A stretch of DNA of 64,000 nucleotides from Deltaproteobacteria bacterium (lineage in GTDB: Bacteria; Desulfobacterota; GWC2-55-46), in NCBI GenBank assembly GCA_016218105.1, contig JACRET010000068.1, positions 38,729-102,728 on the forward strand, given 5' to 3'. The notes beneath the pieces were generated by a model, which saw nothing but the letters and a program-made list of their open reading frames with translations, ran no database searches and was not told the origin of the DNA. A program made the position numbers and the translations under genes. This document shows, in pieces, positions 40,452 to 49,571 of the stretch; the stretch's first letter is position 1, and the number at the start of each line of letters is the position of its first letter.

Positions 40452-41894
40452 CTAAGACCTTATCATCAGGCCGAGCCTTTTCACGAAAGGCCTCTGCCAC
40501 ACAAGGACGGCGGCTGCATAGATGATAAAGCCTGTTAGAGAAAGGATCACAAGTTCTCCTGCCTTCCCCGGCCAGTTTATGATCCTTTGCAGCGGCAACA
40601 GGCAAACCGCCATCAATATGGAGAACGAAAGGAATGGAGAAAACGATTTCAAAAATTCAAGCGGTCTCATTTTCACAAGCATCCATCTTACCGCGAAGCC
40701 GGTCGGGAACAGGACGCCTGCCGTGGCAAATACCAGCCCCCATGCTATTCCGTTAATGCCCCAGTAAGAGCCCAACCATATCGCCGCGGCGTAGAGGATG
40801 ATCATAAGCACATTCAGATAGAAGCCCAGGTCAGCGCGGCCCTTTGCTATAAGGAGGCTGCCTATCGGGTTCCCTATGAAATAAAAGAAACCGAGTACCG
40901 ATAGTATTTTGAAAACTTCAACAGCCGAGCCCCAGCCTTCGCCGAGGAAAACTGTCAAAAGCGGGTCTGCCACGACGATCAGGCCCATATAAACAGGCAT
41001 AAGCACGATCGAAAGGGCGCTTAAAAGCTCCAGATACCCTTTCCTCAATCCGTCGTCATCGGACTGCATCTTTGCGAACACAGGCAGCGCCACACGCGTT
41101 ATGACTGGGTTTACGACCTGAAGGGGCCTCATCATGAGCTGGTACGATATGGAATAATATCCGAGCGACTCCATACCGAGAAGGTATCCTATAAAAAGCT
41201 TGTCCAATTGGCCGCCGAAGTAGTTTAGCAGTCTCTCTCCCATTTGAAAGAGCCCGAAAGAAACATACTTCCTTATGTCATTAAGCCTGAACCTGAGCAA
41301 CGGCCTCCATCGCTTCCAGCATACTGCGGCAAGGATAACGGATTTCAGAACACTATTGGCAAAAACCCCCCAAGACAGCGAAAATACCCCTTGACCGGCG
41401 AAAGCGGTCACTATCGAAACAGCTACACCGGCCGATGAAGCCGCCATTTCGGCCTTTGACAATGTTGTAAACATGAGTTCTTTCTGCAGCAGAACCTGGA
41501 ACTGCTGGCCGAATGACGTTGCCAGAAAAGATACTGCCGCTATGATTATCAACCAGTTCAGCCTATTGTCGGCGTAAAAATTCGAGACCATCCTGCTTGA
41601 GAGCACCAGAAAGACAGCGATCAGCAAGCCTGTGGTCACGGACAGCCAGTACAGGCTTGAAAGCTCCTCACGCGTGGCGTCCTGCCTGTATATTATCGCA
41701 TTGCTTATACCCATGTCCCCGAAAGCCTGAGCAAAACCGATAACTACCATGATTATGGCAATGAGCCCGAAATCCTCTGGGGCAAGGAGCCTGGCCAGGA
41801 CAGCGAACTGCAGCAACTGAAGCGCGGTAATTACCGCGTTTGAAAGCCCGGTCCATTTAGTGCCGGATATGGCCTTTTTCCTGATTGAAAACAT
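40452..41894 (-). CDS. Polysaccharide flippase, Wzx/MOP superfamily
   Basis: 480 aa polytopic; GTKWTGLSNAVITALQLLQFAVLARLLAPEDFGLIAIIMVVIGFAQAFGDMGISNAIIYR. Confidence 0.88.
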   Translation of the reverse strand: MFSIRKKAISGTKWTGLSNAVITALQLLQFAVLARLLAPEDFGLIAIIMVVIGFAQAFGDMGISNAIIYRQDATREELSSLYWLSVTTGLLIAVFLVLSSRMVSNFYADNRLNWLIIIAAVSFLATSFGQQFQVLLQKELMFTTLSKAEMAASSAGVAVSIVTAFAGQGVFSLSWGVFANSVLKSVILAAVCWKRWRPLLRFRLNDIRKYVSFGLFQMGERLLNYFGGQLDKLFIGYLLGMESLGYYSISYQLMMRPLQVVNPVITRVALPVFAKMQSDDDGLRKGYLELLSALSIVLMPVYMGLIVVADPLLTVFLGEGWGSAVEVFKILSVLGFFYFIGNPIGSLLIAKGRADLGFYLNVLMIILYAAAIWLGSYWGINGIAWGLVFATAGVLFPTGFAVRWMLVKMRPLEFLKSFSPFLSFSILMAVCLLPLQRIINWPGKAGELVILSLTGFIIYAAAVLVWQRPFVKRLGLMIRS

Positions 41895-42776
41895 CTATTT
41901 CTCGATGACCCTGACAAAGAAATTCACACTGAGCTCTTGCCTGCCGATTTTCTTTAAATATTGGAGCAAATACCAGGCTTTGAAAAGGCCAGGCACCGGC
42001 GGGATACCCCTCTTTTTGAGCGCGTTCCTGAAGATCACCTTATCATTTCTTACAATTTGGAACCTGGCCTTTGACCCGCTTTCCAGCCGCAAAAAACATC
42101 TCTTGATGCTTCCGTTTGTAACGTAATTTATTGTGTCCAGGCCGGCTACAGGCCTTCCGAGAAATTTTAAATAAATCCGCGCAAGACTGCGCGGAAAAAG
42201 AGGCAGCCACGGGAGCTGATAATGGGCCTCGAAAGTGCTCCTGTAATCAGGACAGCACAAGTGGATGCCCCCGCCCTTTTTTGTCACCCTTACGATTTCG
42301 GCGAGGACTTTTTGAGGGTCCTGCACGTGTTCAAGCGTCTGAAATGAGGTTACGCAGTCAAAGAAACCGTCTTCATAAGGCAATCTCTCCCCAAACCCTT
42401 TTATGATCCTTTTTGACCAATCGACAGGCAAACCAGAGGCCTCCGCCTTATCCCGGATGAAATCAAGTTTCCAGTCCTCCGGCTCCACTCCGTAACAGTC
42501 GAAACCGCTCTTAAGCGCGTGGAAAACAAACTGGCCGCACCCGGCCGCAAGGTCAAGGACTTTGGAAGAACCCGGGCGAAAGCCGAATTTTTGAAGCTCC
42601 TTAAGCCGGTTCTCCTGGTGTGATTCATCCCAGAAATAATCAAGGGCATACTCGCTCCACTCCTTATCGATATCTCCGAAGAGCTTCAGCCTGTCCGTCT
42701 CAAGCATCTTGCCTAATCTAAGCCTGAGTTCTTCCATTTTTAAAATATGTCCAGACTTACCAGTCTTTAGGCGCAT
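41895..42776 (-). CDS. SAM-dependent methyltransferase
   Basis: VLDLAAGCGQFVFHALKSGFDCYGVEPE, FDCVTSFQTLEHVQDPQKVLAEIVRVTKKGG. Start set at 42776 (AAGGAA SD-like) rather than 42812 to reduce overlap. Confidence 0.85.
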   Translation of the reverse strand: MRLKTGKSGHILKMEELRLRLGKMLETDRLKLFGDIDKEWSEYALDYFWDESHQENRLKELQKFGFRPGSSKVLDLAAGCGQFVFHALKSGFDCYGVEPEDWKLDFIRDKAEASGLPVDWSKRIIKGFGERLPYEDGFFDCVTSFQTLEHVQDPQKVLAEIVRVTKKGGGIHLCCPDYRSTFEAHYQLPWLPLFPRSLARIYLKFLGRPVAGLDTINYVTNGSIKRCFLRLESGSKARFQIVRNDKVIFRNALKKRGIPPVPGLFKAWYLLQYLKKIGRQELSVNFFVRVIEK

Positions 42777-43459
42777 GGTTTCCTTACGATGACAAAATTG
42801 AGCCAGGTCCATCTGGACGATTCCTTGTTCAGCGACATATCAACACGGTCCATCAAAGGAAATAACGTATTAATCAAAAAAGTCGAAACATATGCTAACG
42901 GCTTGAGAGGGCCTCTCATTATCGAACGGAGATAATAATTCCACTCGCTGCCGAAGGTGAGCCAAAAACCTGAAAGAGGCTTTACCTCGATTATCTCAAA
43001 ACCCGCCTCCCTGAAAAGGTGCTCCAGGCCGTATTTTGTATATCTATAAAAATCCCTCGGCTCTTCGTGTAAATGCCAGAAAAACGGCACCGTGTACACC
43101 GCGCACCCCCCCGGCCTCAGAACCCTGAACGATTCCCTGAGCGCCTTCAAAGGGTACTCCAGATGCTCAAGCACCGCGGTGCAAAGGACGGAATCGAACG
43201 ACGAATCAGGTTCCGGTATATTATAGGCAGTTCCCACGATATCGACATTGCCGAGCCCGTGCATGGAACCTTCATGGTCGAGGCCGACGTAGTGCGTCAC
43301 CCTGTCGCCTATGATAAACCTCTTTGCCTTCGCGCCGCATCCTATGTCGAGGAGCCGTCCTTTAAAACAGGCGGCTGACCTTGATATCTCGAACGCGCTC
43401 CTTCTTACCGCCATGTAAGCGGGGTCAGTGATGCTGTATCCGGATAAATACCTTTTCAT
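42767..43459 (-). CDS. SAM-dependent methyltransferase
   Basis: 230 aa; LLDIGCGAKAKRFIIGDRVTHYVGLDHE, SFDSVLCTAVLEHLEYPLKALRESFRVLRPGG. Confidence 0.88.
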   Translation of the reverse strand: MKRYLSGYSITDPAYMAVRRSAFEISRSAACFKGRLLDIGCGAKAKRFIIGDRVTHYVGLDHEGSMHGLGNVDIVGTAYNIPEPDSSFDSVLCTAVLEHLEYPLKALRESFRVLRPGGCAVYTVPFFWHLHEEPRDFYRYTKYGLEHLFREAGFEIIEVKPLSGFWLTFGSEWNYYLRSIMRGPLKPLAYVSTFLINTLFPLMDRVDMSLNKESSRWTWLNFVIVRKPCA

Positions 43460-43466
43460 CAGAGGG

Positions 43467-44171
43467 CTACTCCCTTAAATACTGTCTATGGAAAACCGCA
43501 ATCGCCGGGTCTCCCTTGGCGATCACGTCTTCCTCTACCCTGCCCCGTATGCCCACGACGCTGTTGGGACCTACCCAGGAATCTCTGCCTATGATCGCGC
43601 CAGGCAGCACTATCACGTGCGAGGCGACCCCGGCGCCGTCTTTAAATTCAACAAATCCCTGCACCACGCACTGCTCTTCGGGCAGCGCGCCCTGGGAATA
43701 TTTATATATCCTGTCCTTCTGCCTGCCTTTGTGATGGAAAGATTCGGAAAGTATCACGGCGCCAGGCCCTATGCCGCACTTCTCGCCTATCTTGACCCCG
43801 CCATAGGCGAGTATAAGCGCCCCGAACGCTATCCTGGAATGGTCTCCGAGTATAACTCGCCCTTTGAACTCTTTTTTATCCGGGGTCAACTCGATTACCT
43901 CCCTCCCGTCTACGGAAAAAGGCTTCTGCCGCCCGGTATGTATGATCGTATTCTCGCGGATCTTTACGTCGTCTCCGGCCTCTATCAGCCCGGGATTTGA
44001 GATGAGGACGTTCGTTCCGACCCACAGGTCCTTGCCGCATTTGGCGAAGCGTCTGGAGTAATACCACCTTCTCAGCAATACGCCGGCCTCAAGAGGCATC
44101 TGTGTGATGAGAGCGAGAATCAGACTTTTGGGCAGGGACTTGAGAAACCTGAAAAATTCTTTAAGCTGCAT
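43467..44171 (-). CDS. LbH (hexapeptide repeat) acyltransferase
   Basis: 234 aa; WVGTNVLISNPGLIEAGDDVKIRENTIIHTG...GVKIGEKCGIGPGAVILSESFHH...VLPGAIIGRDSWVGPNSVV. Confidence 0.82.
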   Translation of the reverse strand: MQLKEFFRFLKSLPKSLILALITQMPLEAGVLLRRWYYSRRFAKCGKDLWVGTNVLISNPGLIEAGDDVKIRENTIIHTGRQKPFSVDGREVIELTPDKKEFKGRVILGDHSRIAFGALILAYGGVKIGEKCGIGPGAVILSESFHHKGRQKDRIYKYSQGALPEEQCVVQGFVEFKDGAGVASHVIVLPGAIIGRDSWVGPNSVVGIRGRVEEDVIAKGDPAIAVFHRQYLRE

Positions 44172-44407
44172 TATTTTGAGGAGGCCTTTAAGATGTAATC
44201 GGCTATGGCGGATATTGTTTTAAGCGCCACCGCATCCTTGTCAGGTATCTTTATGGAGTATTTCTCCTCAAGCTCCAGGAGTATCCCGGACAGGTCGAGG
44301 GAATCGACCCCCAGCTCCGTCAACGGACGTCCGTAATCGGCCTCGGACACGCTGACCGACGTGCATACGTTTTCGATCAATCTGGCAATATCGTTTATAT
44401 TTGACAT
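44171..44407 (-). CDS. Acyl carrier protein
   Basis: 78 aa; LTELGVDSLDLSGILLELEEKYSIKIPDKDA with phosphopantetheine Ser. Confidence 0.9.
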   Translation of the reverse strand: MSNINDIARLIENVCTSVSVSEADYGRPLTELGVDSLDLSGILLELEEKYSIKIPDKDAVALKTISAIADYILKASSK

Positions 44408-44420
44408 CTAAACCTCCTTT

Positions 44421-44488
44421 CTACCAGCAGGATGTTCAAAAAGTCCATCCATGGCTTGCACAACTGCGTGTTTTCAACACCCTGCTAG
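44421..44488. repeat. REP/MITE-like imperfect palindrome
   Basis: AGCAGGATGTTCAAAAA ... TTTTCAACACCCTGCTAG inverted repeat around a ~30-nt centre; overlaps the KAS-III stop codon. Confidence 0.7.
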
Positions 44489-45414
44489 ATCCTTTCGAGC
44501 AGGCATGATGCCCATGAAAGCCCTATACCGAAACCGCTGAGGACAACCCTGTTCAACGCGGCGTCATTCATCCTCCGCTCGAATACAAGCGGAATGGAAG
44601 ACGATACCGTATTACCCTGGCCCGACAGCATGACAGGGACCTTCGATTCCGGCAGCTGCATCCTCTTTTGCAGCGTATCCACAATATACTTGCTGCCCTG
44701 ATGGAATATAAAAAGGTCTATATCGTCCGCTGAGAGCCCGGAGGAAGAAAGAATGTTTCTTACCTGGGCAGGGACAACGGTGGCGGAGAAATTGAATACC
44801 GCCCTGCCGTTCATCTCAAGCGTACCGCCGGTGTTTTTCAATGCACCCCATTCAGCGCCCCTCGAAGCGAAGGAAAACCTTACCGGCCTCCATCCGCCGC
44901 CGTCTACAGGCCCCATAAGCGTCGCCGTTGCCGCGTCGCCGAAAAGCAGCGCCGTGTTCTTATCTGCCGGGTCGATTATCTTTGAATAAGGATCAGCCGT
45001 GAAGAGAATCCCTTTTTTAAATCCGTTGGATTCCATAAAAGACTTCATTATCGAAAGCGAATATACATAACCGGAACACCCCAGGGATATGTCGAATGCC
45101 GCGGCCTCCTCTGGCGCGTTAAGCTTTCCATGAACTATCGCCGAGGTGTGCGGTATGCCATTTCCATCAGGGTTCTGCGTGCATACGGCAATGCAATCAA
45201 CGCCCTCGACGCCAATACCGGTTTTGGCCGCAAGCGCATTGAAGGCCTTTACACACATATCCGAGGTGTCCTCATCAACGGCCTTCCTTGAAACCTTCTC
45301 GACACCGATCTTATTCAGGATGAAATCATCCTCTATGCCGAAGATATCCTTTTTTTCAAGATTCGATTCGAACGAGGATGGTATATAGCTGCCTATAGCC
45401 AGGATTCCTATCAT
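44485..45414 (-). CDS. 3-oxoacyl-ACP synthase III (FabH-like)
   Basis: 309 aa; Cys in DISLGCSGY, His in DLFIFHQGSKYI, Asn in SGQGNTVSSSIP (C-H-N triad present). Confidence 0.9.
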   Translation of the reverse strand: MIGILAIGSYIPSSFESNLEKKDIFGIEDDFILNKIGVEKVSRKAVDEDTSDMCVKAFNALAAKTGIGVEGVDCIAVCTQNPDGNGIPHTSAIVHGKLNAPEEAAAFDISLGCSGYVYSLSIMKSFMESNGFKKGILFTADPYSKIIDPADKNTALLFGDAATATLMGPVDGGGWRPVRFSFASRGAEWGALKNTGGTLEMNGRAVFNFSATVVPAQVRNILSSSGLSADDIDLFIFHQGSKYIVDTLQKRMQLPESKVPVMLSGQGNTVSSSIPLVFERRMNDAALNRVVLSGFGIGLSWASCLLERI

Positions 45415-46016
45415 GACTTTACCGAAAAATAGATGGAGCCTACCTGCTCGCCGCCTGCGGTAATTATGGATTTGGTCAGGCGGTTATTGAGGTTGTGCCT
45501 GGCTGTGACCTTTAAGCGCGCGGAATCGTTGTCTTCAAGCAAGCGGCCAAGCTCGAGTTTGGTGAATATCCATTTGCCATCCACGATAGGGTAAAGCCTG
45601 TAGTGGAGCTGTTTGGTCATGGAGATAGCTACCTCTATCGGGGTGTAAGGCGTCTCTCCGCGCATCTCTATGCTCTCGCCCTCGTCTGTGCACAGCGCCT
45701 GTATGACGCTTTCGTCGTAAGGGTTTCTGTTCACCACATCTCTTTCGGTCTCCATAAGCCAGCCTGTAACCATGCCTCTTGCGGAGCCGATGGTGAACTC
45801 GGCGACAAGCCCCTCAGGTTTTGTGAGCTGTTCGCCGGATTCGTTAATGAGCATATCGCACTGCCTGCTTGCGAAATTATGAACCGCGAGCCTGAAGGGG
45901 CCCTTTTTGCCATCGACATGCCCGTCGATGGCGTCTATTATGCCGTTGTAAAGGTCGCCGCCCTGAAGATAATTTCTCTGGCCCTTGTAGGCCAATGTCA
46001 ACGGTACTATTATCAT
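45411..46016 (-). CDS. Conserved hypothetical protein linked to KAS-III/ACP
   Basis: 201 aa, no recognised motif; ATG/stop overlap with KAS-III gene. Confidence 0.6.
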   Translation of the reverse strand: MIIVPLTLAYKGQRNYLQGGDLYNGIIDAIDGHVDGKKGPFRLAVHNFASRQCDMLINESGEQLTKPEGLVAEFTIGSARGMVTGWLMETERDVVNRNPYDESVIQALCTDEGESIEMRGETPYTPIEVAISMTKQLHYRLYPIVDGKWIFTKLELGRLLEDNDSARLKVTARHNLNNRLTKSIITAGGEQVGSIYFSVKS

Positions 46017-46018
46017 GG

Positions 46019-47212
46019 TCAGACGCCCAGGCAGTTTTTGACAGCCGTTATAACGTCGTCTACGTCCTCATCCGTAAGCTTCGCGGAGAGCGGAAGGCTG
46101 ACAATCGATCTTCCGGCCTTCATCGCGTTCGGGAAGTCTTCCGGCTTCCAGCCATACGCCTTCTGATAATAAGGGTGCTCCGGTATACTGAGATAATGCA
46201 CCCCTACCCCGATATTGTTTGCCGTCATGGCGTTGAGGAATTCGTCCCTTGATATGCCGCCCCTTTCCTCATCGATAAGAACGGTGTACAGGTGATAGGC
46301 GTGCCTGGTATCCGGGGCCGCAGAGGCCGGCAGACCGAGCGAAAGCCCTTCGAACGCGCCGTTGTATCTCTGCCAGACCGCTTCCCGCCTTTTCCAGTAC
46401 TCCTCTACCTTTTTGAGCTGATGGATCCCTATCGCCGCCTGCACGTCCATCATATTGTATTTAAAACCGGCCTCAACGACGTAGTAGTGCTTATAGCCCT
46501 CGTCGCTGAAACGCTTCCAGGCGTCCTTCGACATACCGTGAAGGCCGAGGACCTTTATCCTGGCTATGTCCGACTCGTTTCTGGCAAGCACCATGCCGCC
46601 CTCGCCGGTGACGATATTTTTAGTCACATAGAAGCTGAAGCACCCGAAATCTCCAATGGTGCCAGCCTTCTTCCCCTTGTATTCCGTCTCAATGGCGTGG
46701 GCGCAGTCCTCTATAACCTTTAGACCGTTCTCCCCTGCGATAGACGTTATCTCATCCATCTCGCACGGCCTTCCGGCGAAGTGTACCGGGAGTATCGCCT
46801 TTGTCCTCGGCGTTATCCTGCTTCTGACGGCATCGGGGTCGATGTTCAGGGTAACAGGGTCGATATCGGCCAGCACCGGCGTTGCCCCCGCGTGTATTAT
46901 GGCGTTTACCGTAGCGCAGAAGGTCATCGGCGTAGTGATGACCTCATCGCCCTGCTTTACGCCAGCGGCAAGGATGCTCAGATGCAGGGCCGCGGTGCAT
47001 GAGTTCAAGGCCGCTGAGCAGGCTGCATTTTTATACTTCCTGAAATCCTCCTCGAAGCGCGCCACCTTCGGGCCCGTACCAAGCCAGCCAGACCTCATGC
47101 TGGCGACAACCTCGTCAATCTCATCTTCGCCTATTACGGGAGAGCCGAATACAAGAAACTTCTCCTTTGGCCTCACCGGTTTTAAAACGCCGATATTCGA
47201 CTTTATGCCCAT
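46019..47212 (-). CDS. DegT/DnrJ/EryC1/StrS sugar aminotransferase
   Basis: 397 aa; GDEVITTPMTFCATVNAIIHAGATPVLADIDP, FGCFSFYVTKNIVTGEGGM. Confidence 0.93.
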   Translation of the reverse strand: MGIKSNIGVLKPVRPKEKFLVFGSPVIGEDEIDEVVASMRSGWLGTGPKVARFEEDFRKYKNAACSAALNSCTAALHLSILAAGVKQGDEVITTPMTFCATVNAIIHAGATPVLADIDPVTLNIDPDAVRSRITPRTKAILPVHFAGRPCEMDEITSIAGENGLKVIEDCAHAIETEYKGKKAGTIGDFGCFSFYVTKNIVTGEGGMVLARNESDIARIKVLGLHGMSKDAWKRFSDEGYKHYYVVEAGFKYNMMDVQAAIGIHQLKKVEEYWKRREAVWQRYNGAFEGLSLGLPASAAPDTRHAYHLYTVLIDEERGGISRDEFLNAMTANNIGVGVHYLSIPEHPYYQKAYGWKPEDFPNAMKAGRSIVSLPLSAKLTDEDVDDVITAVKNCLGV

Positions 47213-48432
47213 ATTCCCCTCGTATCTATGACGACCTTTTCCTTGAGCTTCTCTCTATCGGCCTTGAAAAAATCCGTATGGTCCACAAGAAGCGCTATTA
47301 TGTCGGCCTTTGAAAAAGCGCTCGCGAAGTCCGTAAGCTCCACGTTCTCTCTCTTTAAAAGCGCCTTGGGCAGCGCTTCGATATGCGGCTCCACAACCAG
47401 GAGTCTGCCGACCTTCTCGTCCGAAAGCCTCTCTACTATCTCCACGGCCGGGCTTTCCCTGAGGTCGTCTATATTAGCCTTGTATGACAGCCCCAGGCAG
47501 GCGATGCAGGGCTCCTTAAAGCGCGCGGCCTTTTCCTTGATCCTGTGTATCACGTGAACGGGCTTGCTGTCGTTCACCTCTCTGGCGGTCTTTATCAATC
47601 TTGAGAGCCCGGGAGAGGCGTGCACCACAAACCAGGGATCGACCGCTATGCAGTGGCCGCCGACACCGGGGCCGGGCTTTAGGATATTCACTCTCGGGTG
47701 TTTGTTCGCGAACTCGATGACCTCCCAGACGTTTATGTCAAGGTCATAGCATATCATCGAAAGCTCGTTGGCGAACGCGATGTTAACGTCCCTGTAGGAA
47801 TTCTCGACAAGCTTTGTAAGCTCCGCGGTCTTTGCGTTCGTCGGGAATATACTGCCGTTCACAAACGAGCTGTAGAGCTCAACGGCCTTCTCAGTCGAAG
47901 CCTTGTCAACCCCGCCGATTATCCGGTCATTGTCTACCAGCTCTCTGAGGATGTGCCCCGGGAGCACCCTTTCAGGGCAGTGCGCGGAGAATATCCTACC
48001 CTCCAGTTCTTTTCGCGCCTTCAATATCCTCGAATGGATCATGTCGGTCGTGCCTACCGGCGAAGTGGACTCAAGGACGACGAGGTTGCCCTCCGAAAGA
48101 TACGGGATGATGGCCTCTGTGGCGGCCTCGACGTATGAAAGGTCCGGCTGGTGCCCGTCCTTAAACGGAGTCGGCACGGCGATTATGAAAAAATCCGCCT
48201 CTTCGGGCTTAAGCGAGGCCGAGAGGTTCCCGGAGTTGACGGCTGATTTTACGAGTATGTCGAGGTCGGGCTCGACGATATGTATCTTACCGTCGTTTAT
48301 GAGCCTTACGGCCTCTTCGTTTACGTCTACGCCTACTACCTTAAAGCCCTTTGTGGCAAGAAGGCTCGCCGTCGGAAGCCCGATGTACCCCAGCCCAATT
48401 ACGCATATCTTACGCGACCGCTTCATTTGCAA
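47203..48432 (-). CDS. wecC: UDP-N-acetyl-D-mannosamine dehydrogenase-like nucleotide sugar dehydrogenase
   Basis: 409 aa; ICVIGLGYIGLPTASLLATKGFKVVGVDVN, GPGVGGHCIAVDPWF. Confidence 0.88.
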   Translation of the reverse strand: MQMKRSRKICVIGLGYIGLPTASLLATKGFKVVGVDVNEEAVRLINDGKIHIVEPDLDILVKSAVNSGNLSASLKPEEADFFIIAVPTPFKDGHQPDLSYVEAATEAIIPYLSEGNLVVLESTSPVGTTDMIHSRILKARKELEGRIFSAHCPERVLPGHILRELVDNDRIIGGVDKASTEKAVELYSSFVNGSIFPTNAKTAELTKLVENSYRDVNIAFANELSMICYDLDINVWEVIEFANKHPRVNILKPGPGVGGHCIAVDPWFVVHASPGLSRLIKTAREVNDSKPVHVIHRIKEKAARFKEPCIACLGLSYKANIDDLRESPAVEIVERLSDEKVGRLLVVEPHIEALPKALLKRENVELTDFASAFSKADIIALLVDHTDFFKADREKLKEKVVIDTRGIWA

Positions 48433-49561
48433 TCAATCCTTTCTCAAGTATCCGTACAATCGTTTTTGCCGCCTGCCCGTCGCCGTAAGGGTTATGCGCC
48501 GAGCTCATGGACATGTACGCCTTCGTGTCGTTTAATATATTCAGGGTCTCCGTCACTATCTTATTCCTGTCTGTTCCCACAAGCCTGACCGTCCCGGCGG
48601 CCACCCCCTCCGGCCTCTCCGTCGTATCGCGCATCACCAGAACAGGCTTGCCGAGCGAAGGCGCCTCTTCCTGCACGCCGCCCGAGTCGGTCAATATCAT
48701 GTAAGACTTCGACATGAGATAGACAAACGGTTCATATTCTAGCGTTGGCAGGAGGTATACGTTCTTTATGCCGCTTAGCACGCCCCTTACCACACCCTGC
48801 ACGTTAGGGTTCAGATGCACAGGATAGACGATGTCGGCATCCGGGGCCGAGGACGCTATTTCTTTAAGCGCCGCGCAGATGTTGTCAAACCCCTCCCCGA
48901 AGTTCTCCCTCCTGTGGCCGGTGACAAGTATTATCTTCCTGCCGTCATTGATAGGCAGGCCAAGCTTCCCGAAAAAATCTGTCCATTTTCTTTTCTCCTT
49001 TTCGGCGGACTGCGCGGCCGTGACCATAAGGAGCGAGTCTATGACGGTATTGCCAGTGACATGGACTTTCCTGGGATCTACGCCTTCCTTAAGGAGGTTA
49101 TCCCTTGAAACGCCCGTGGGGGCGAAATGAAAATCGGCTATCTGGCTTGTCAGCCTCCTGTTTACCTCTTCAGGGAACGGGCGGTATTTATCGTATGTCC
49201 TGAGCCCGGCCTCCACATGAGCTACCGGCACCCGCTCATAAAAGGCGGCAAGGCTGCCGACAAACGTCGTTGTGGTATCGCCCTGTACCAGTACGACATC
49301 GGGCCTTGCCTCCTCAATCACCGGCCTCATGCCAAGAAGCCCCCTGGCCGTTATATCGTACAGCGTCTGGTTGCTCGCCATGATGTCGAGGTCATAATCA
49401 GGTTTGATATCGAATATGCCGAGCACCTGATCCAGCATCTGCCGGTGCTGCGCCGTCACGCAGACGATGGACGTGAACTTGCCGTGCGCCTCAAGCCCCT
49501 TGATGACAGGCGCAAGCTTTATGGCCTCCGGACGGGTGCCGAAAACAGTTAAAACCTTCAT
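48410..49561 (-). CDS. wecB: UDP-N-acetylglucosamine 2-epimerase (non-hydrolysing)
   Basis: 383 aa; MKVLTVFGTRPEAIKLAPVIK, VQGDTTTTFVGSLAAFYERVPVAHVEAGLRT. Confidence 0.94.
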   Translation of the reverse strand: MKVLTVFGTRPEAIKLAPVIKGLEAHGKFTSIVCVTAQHRQMLDQVLGIFDIKPDYDLDIMASNQTLYDITARGLLGMRPVIEEARPDVVLVQGDTTTTFVGSLAAFYERVPVAHVEAGLRTYDKYRPFPEEVNRRLTSQIADFHFAPTGVSRDNLLKEGVDPRKVHVTGNTVIDSLLMVTAAQSAEKEKRKWTDFFGKLGLPINDGRKIILVTGHRRENFGEGFDNICAALKEIASSAPDADIVYPVHLNPNVQGVVRGVLSGIKNVYLLPTLEYEPFVYLMSKSYMILTDSGGVQEEAPSLGKPVLVMRDTTERPEGVAAGTVRLVGTDRNKIVTETLNILNDTKAYMSMSSAHNPYGDGQAAKTIVRILEKGLIANEAVA

Positions 49562-49571
49562 ACGCCTCTTT

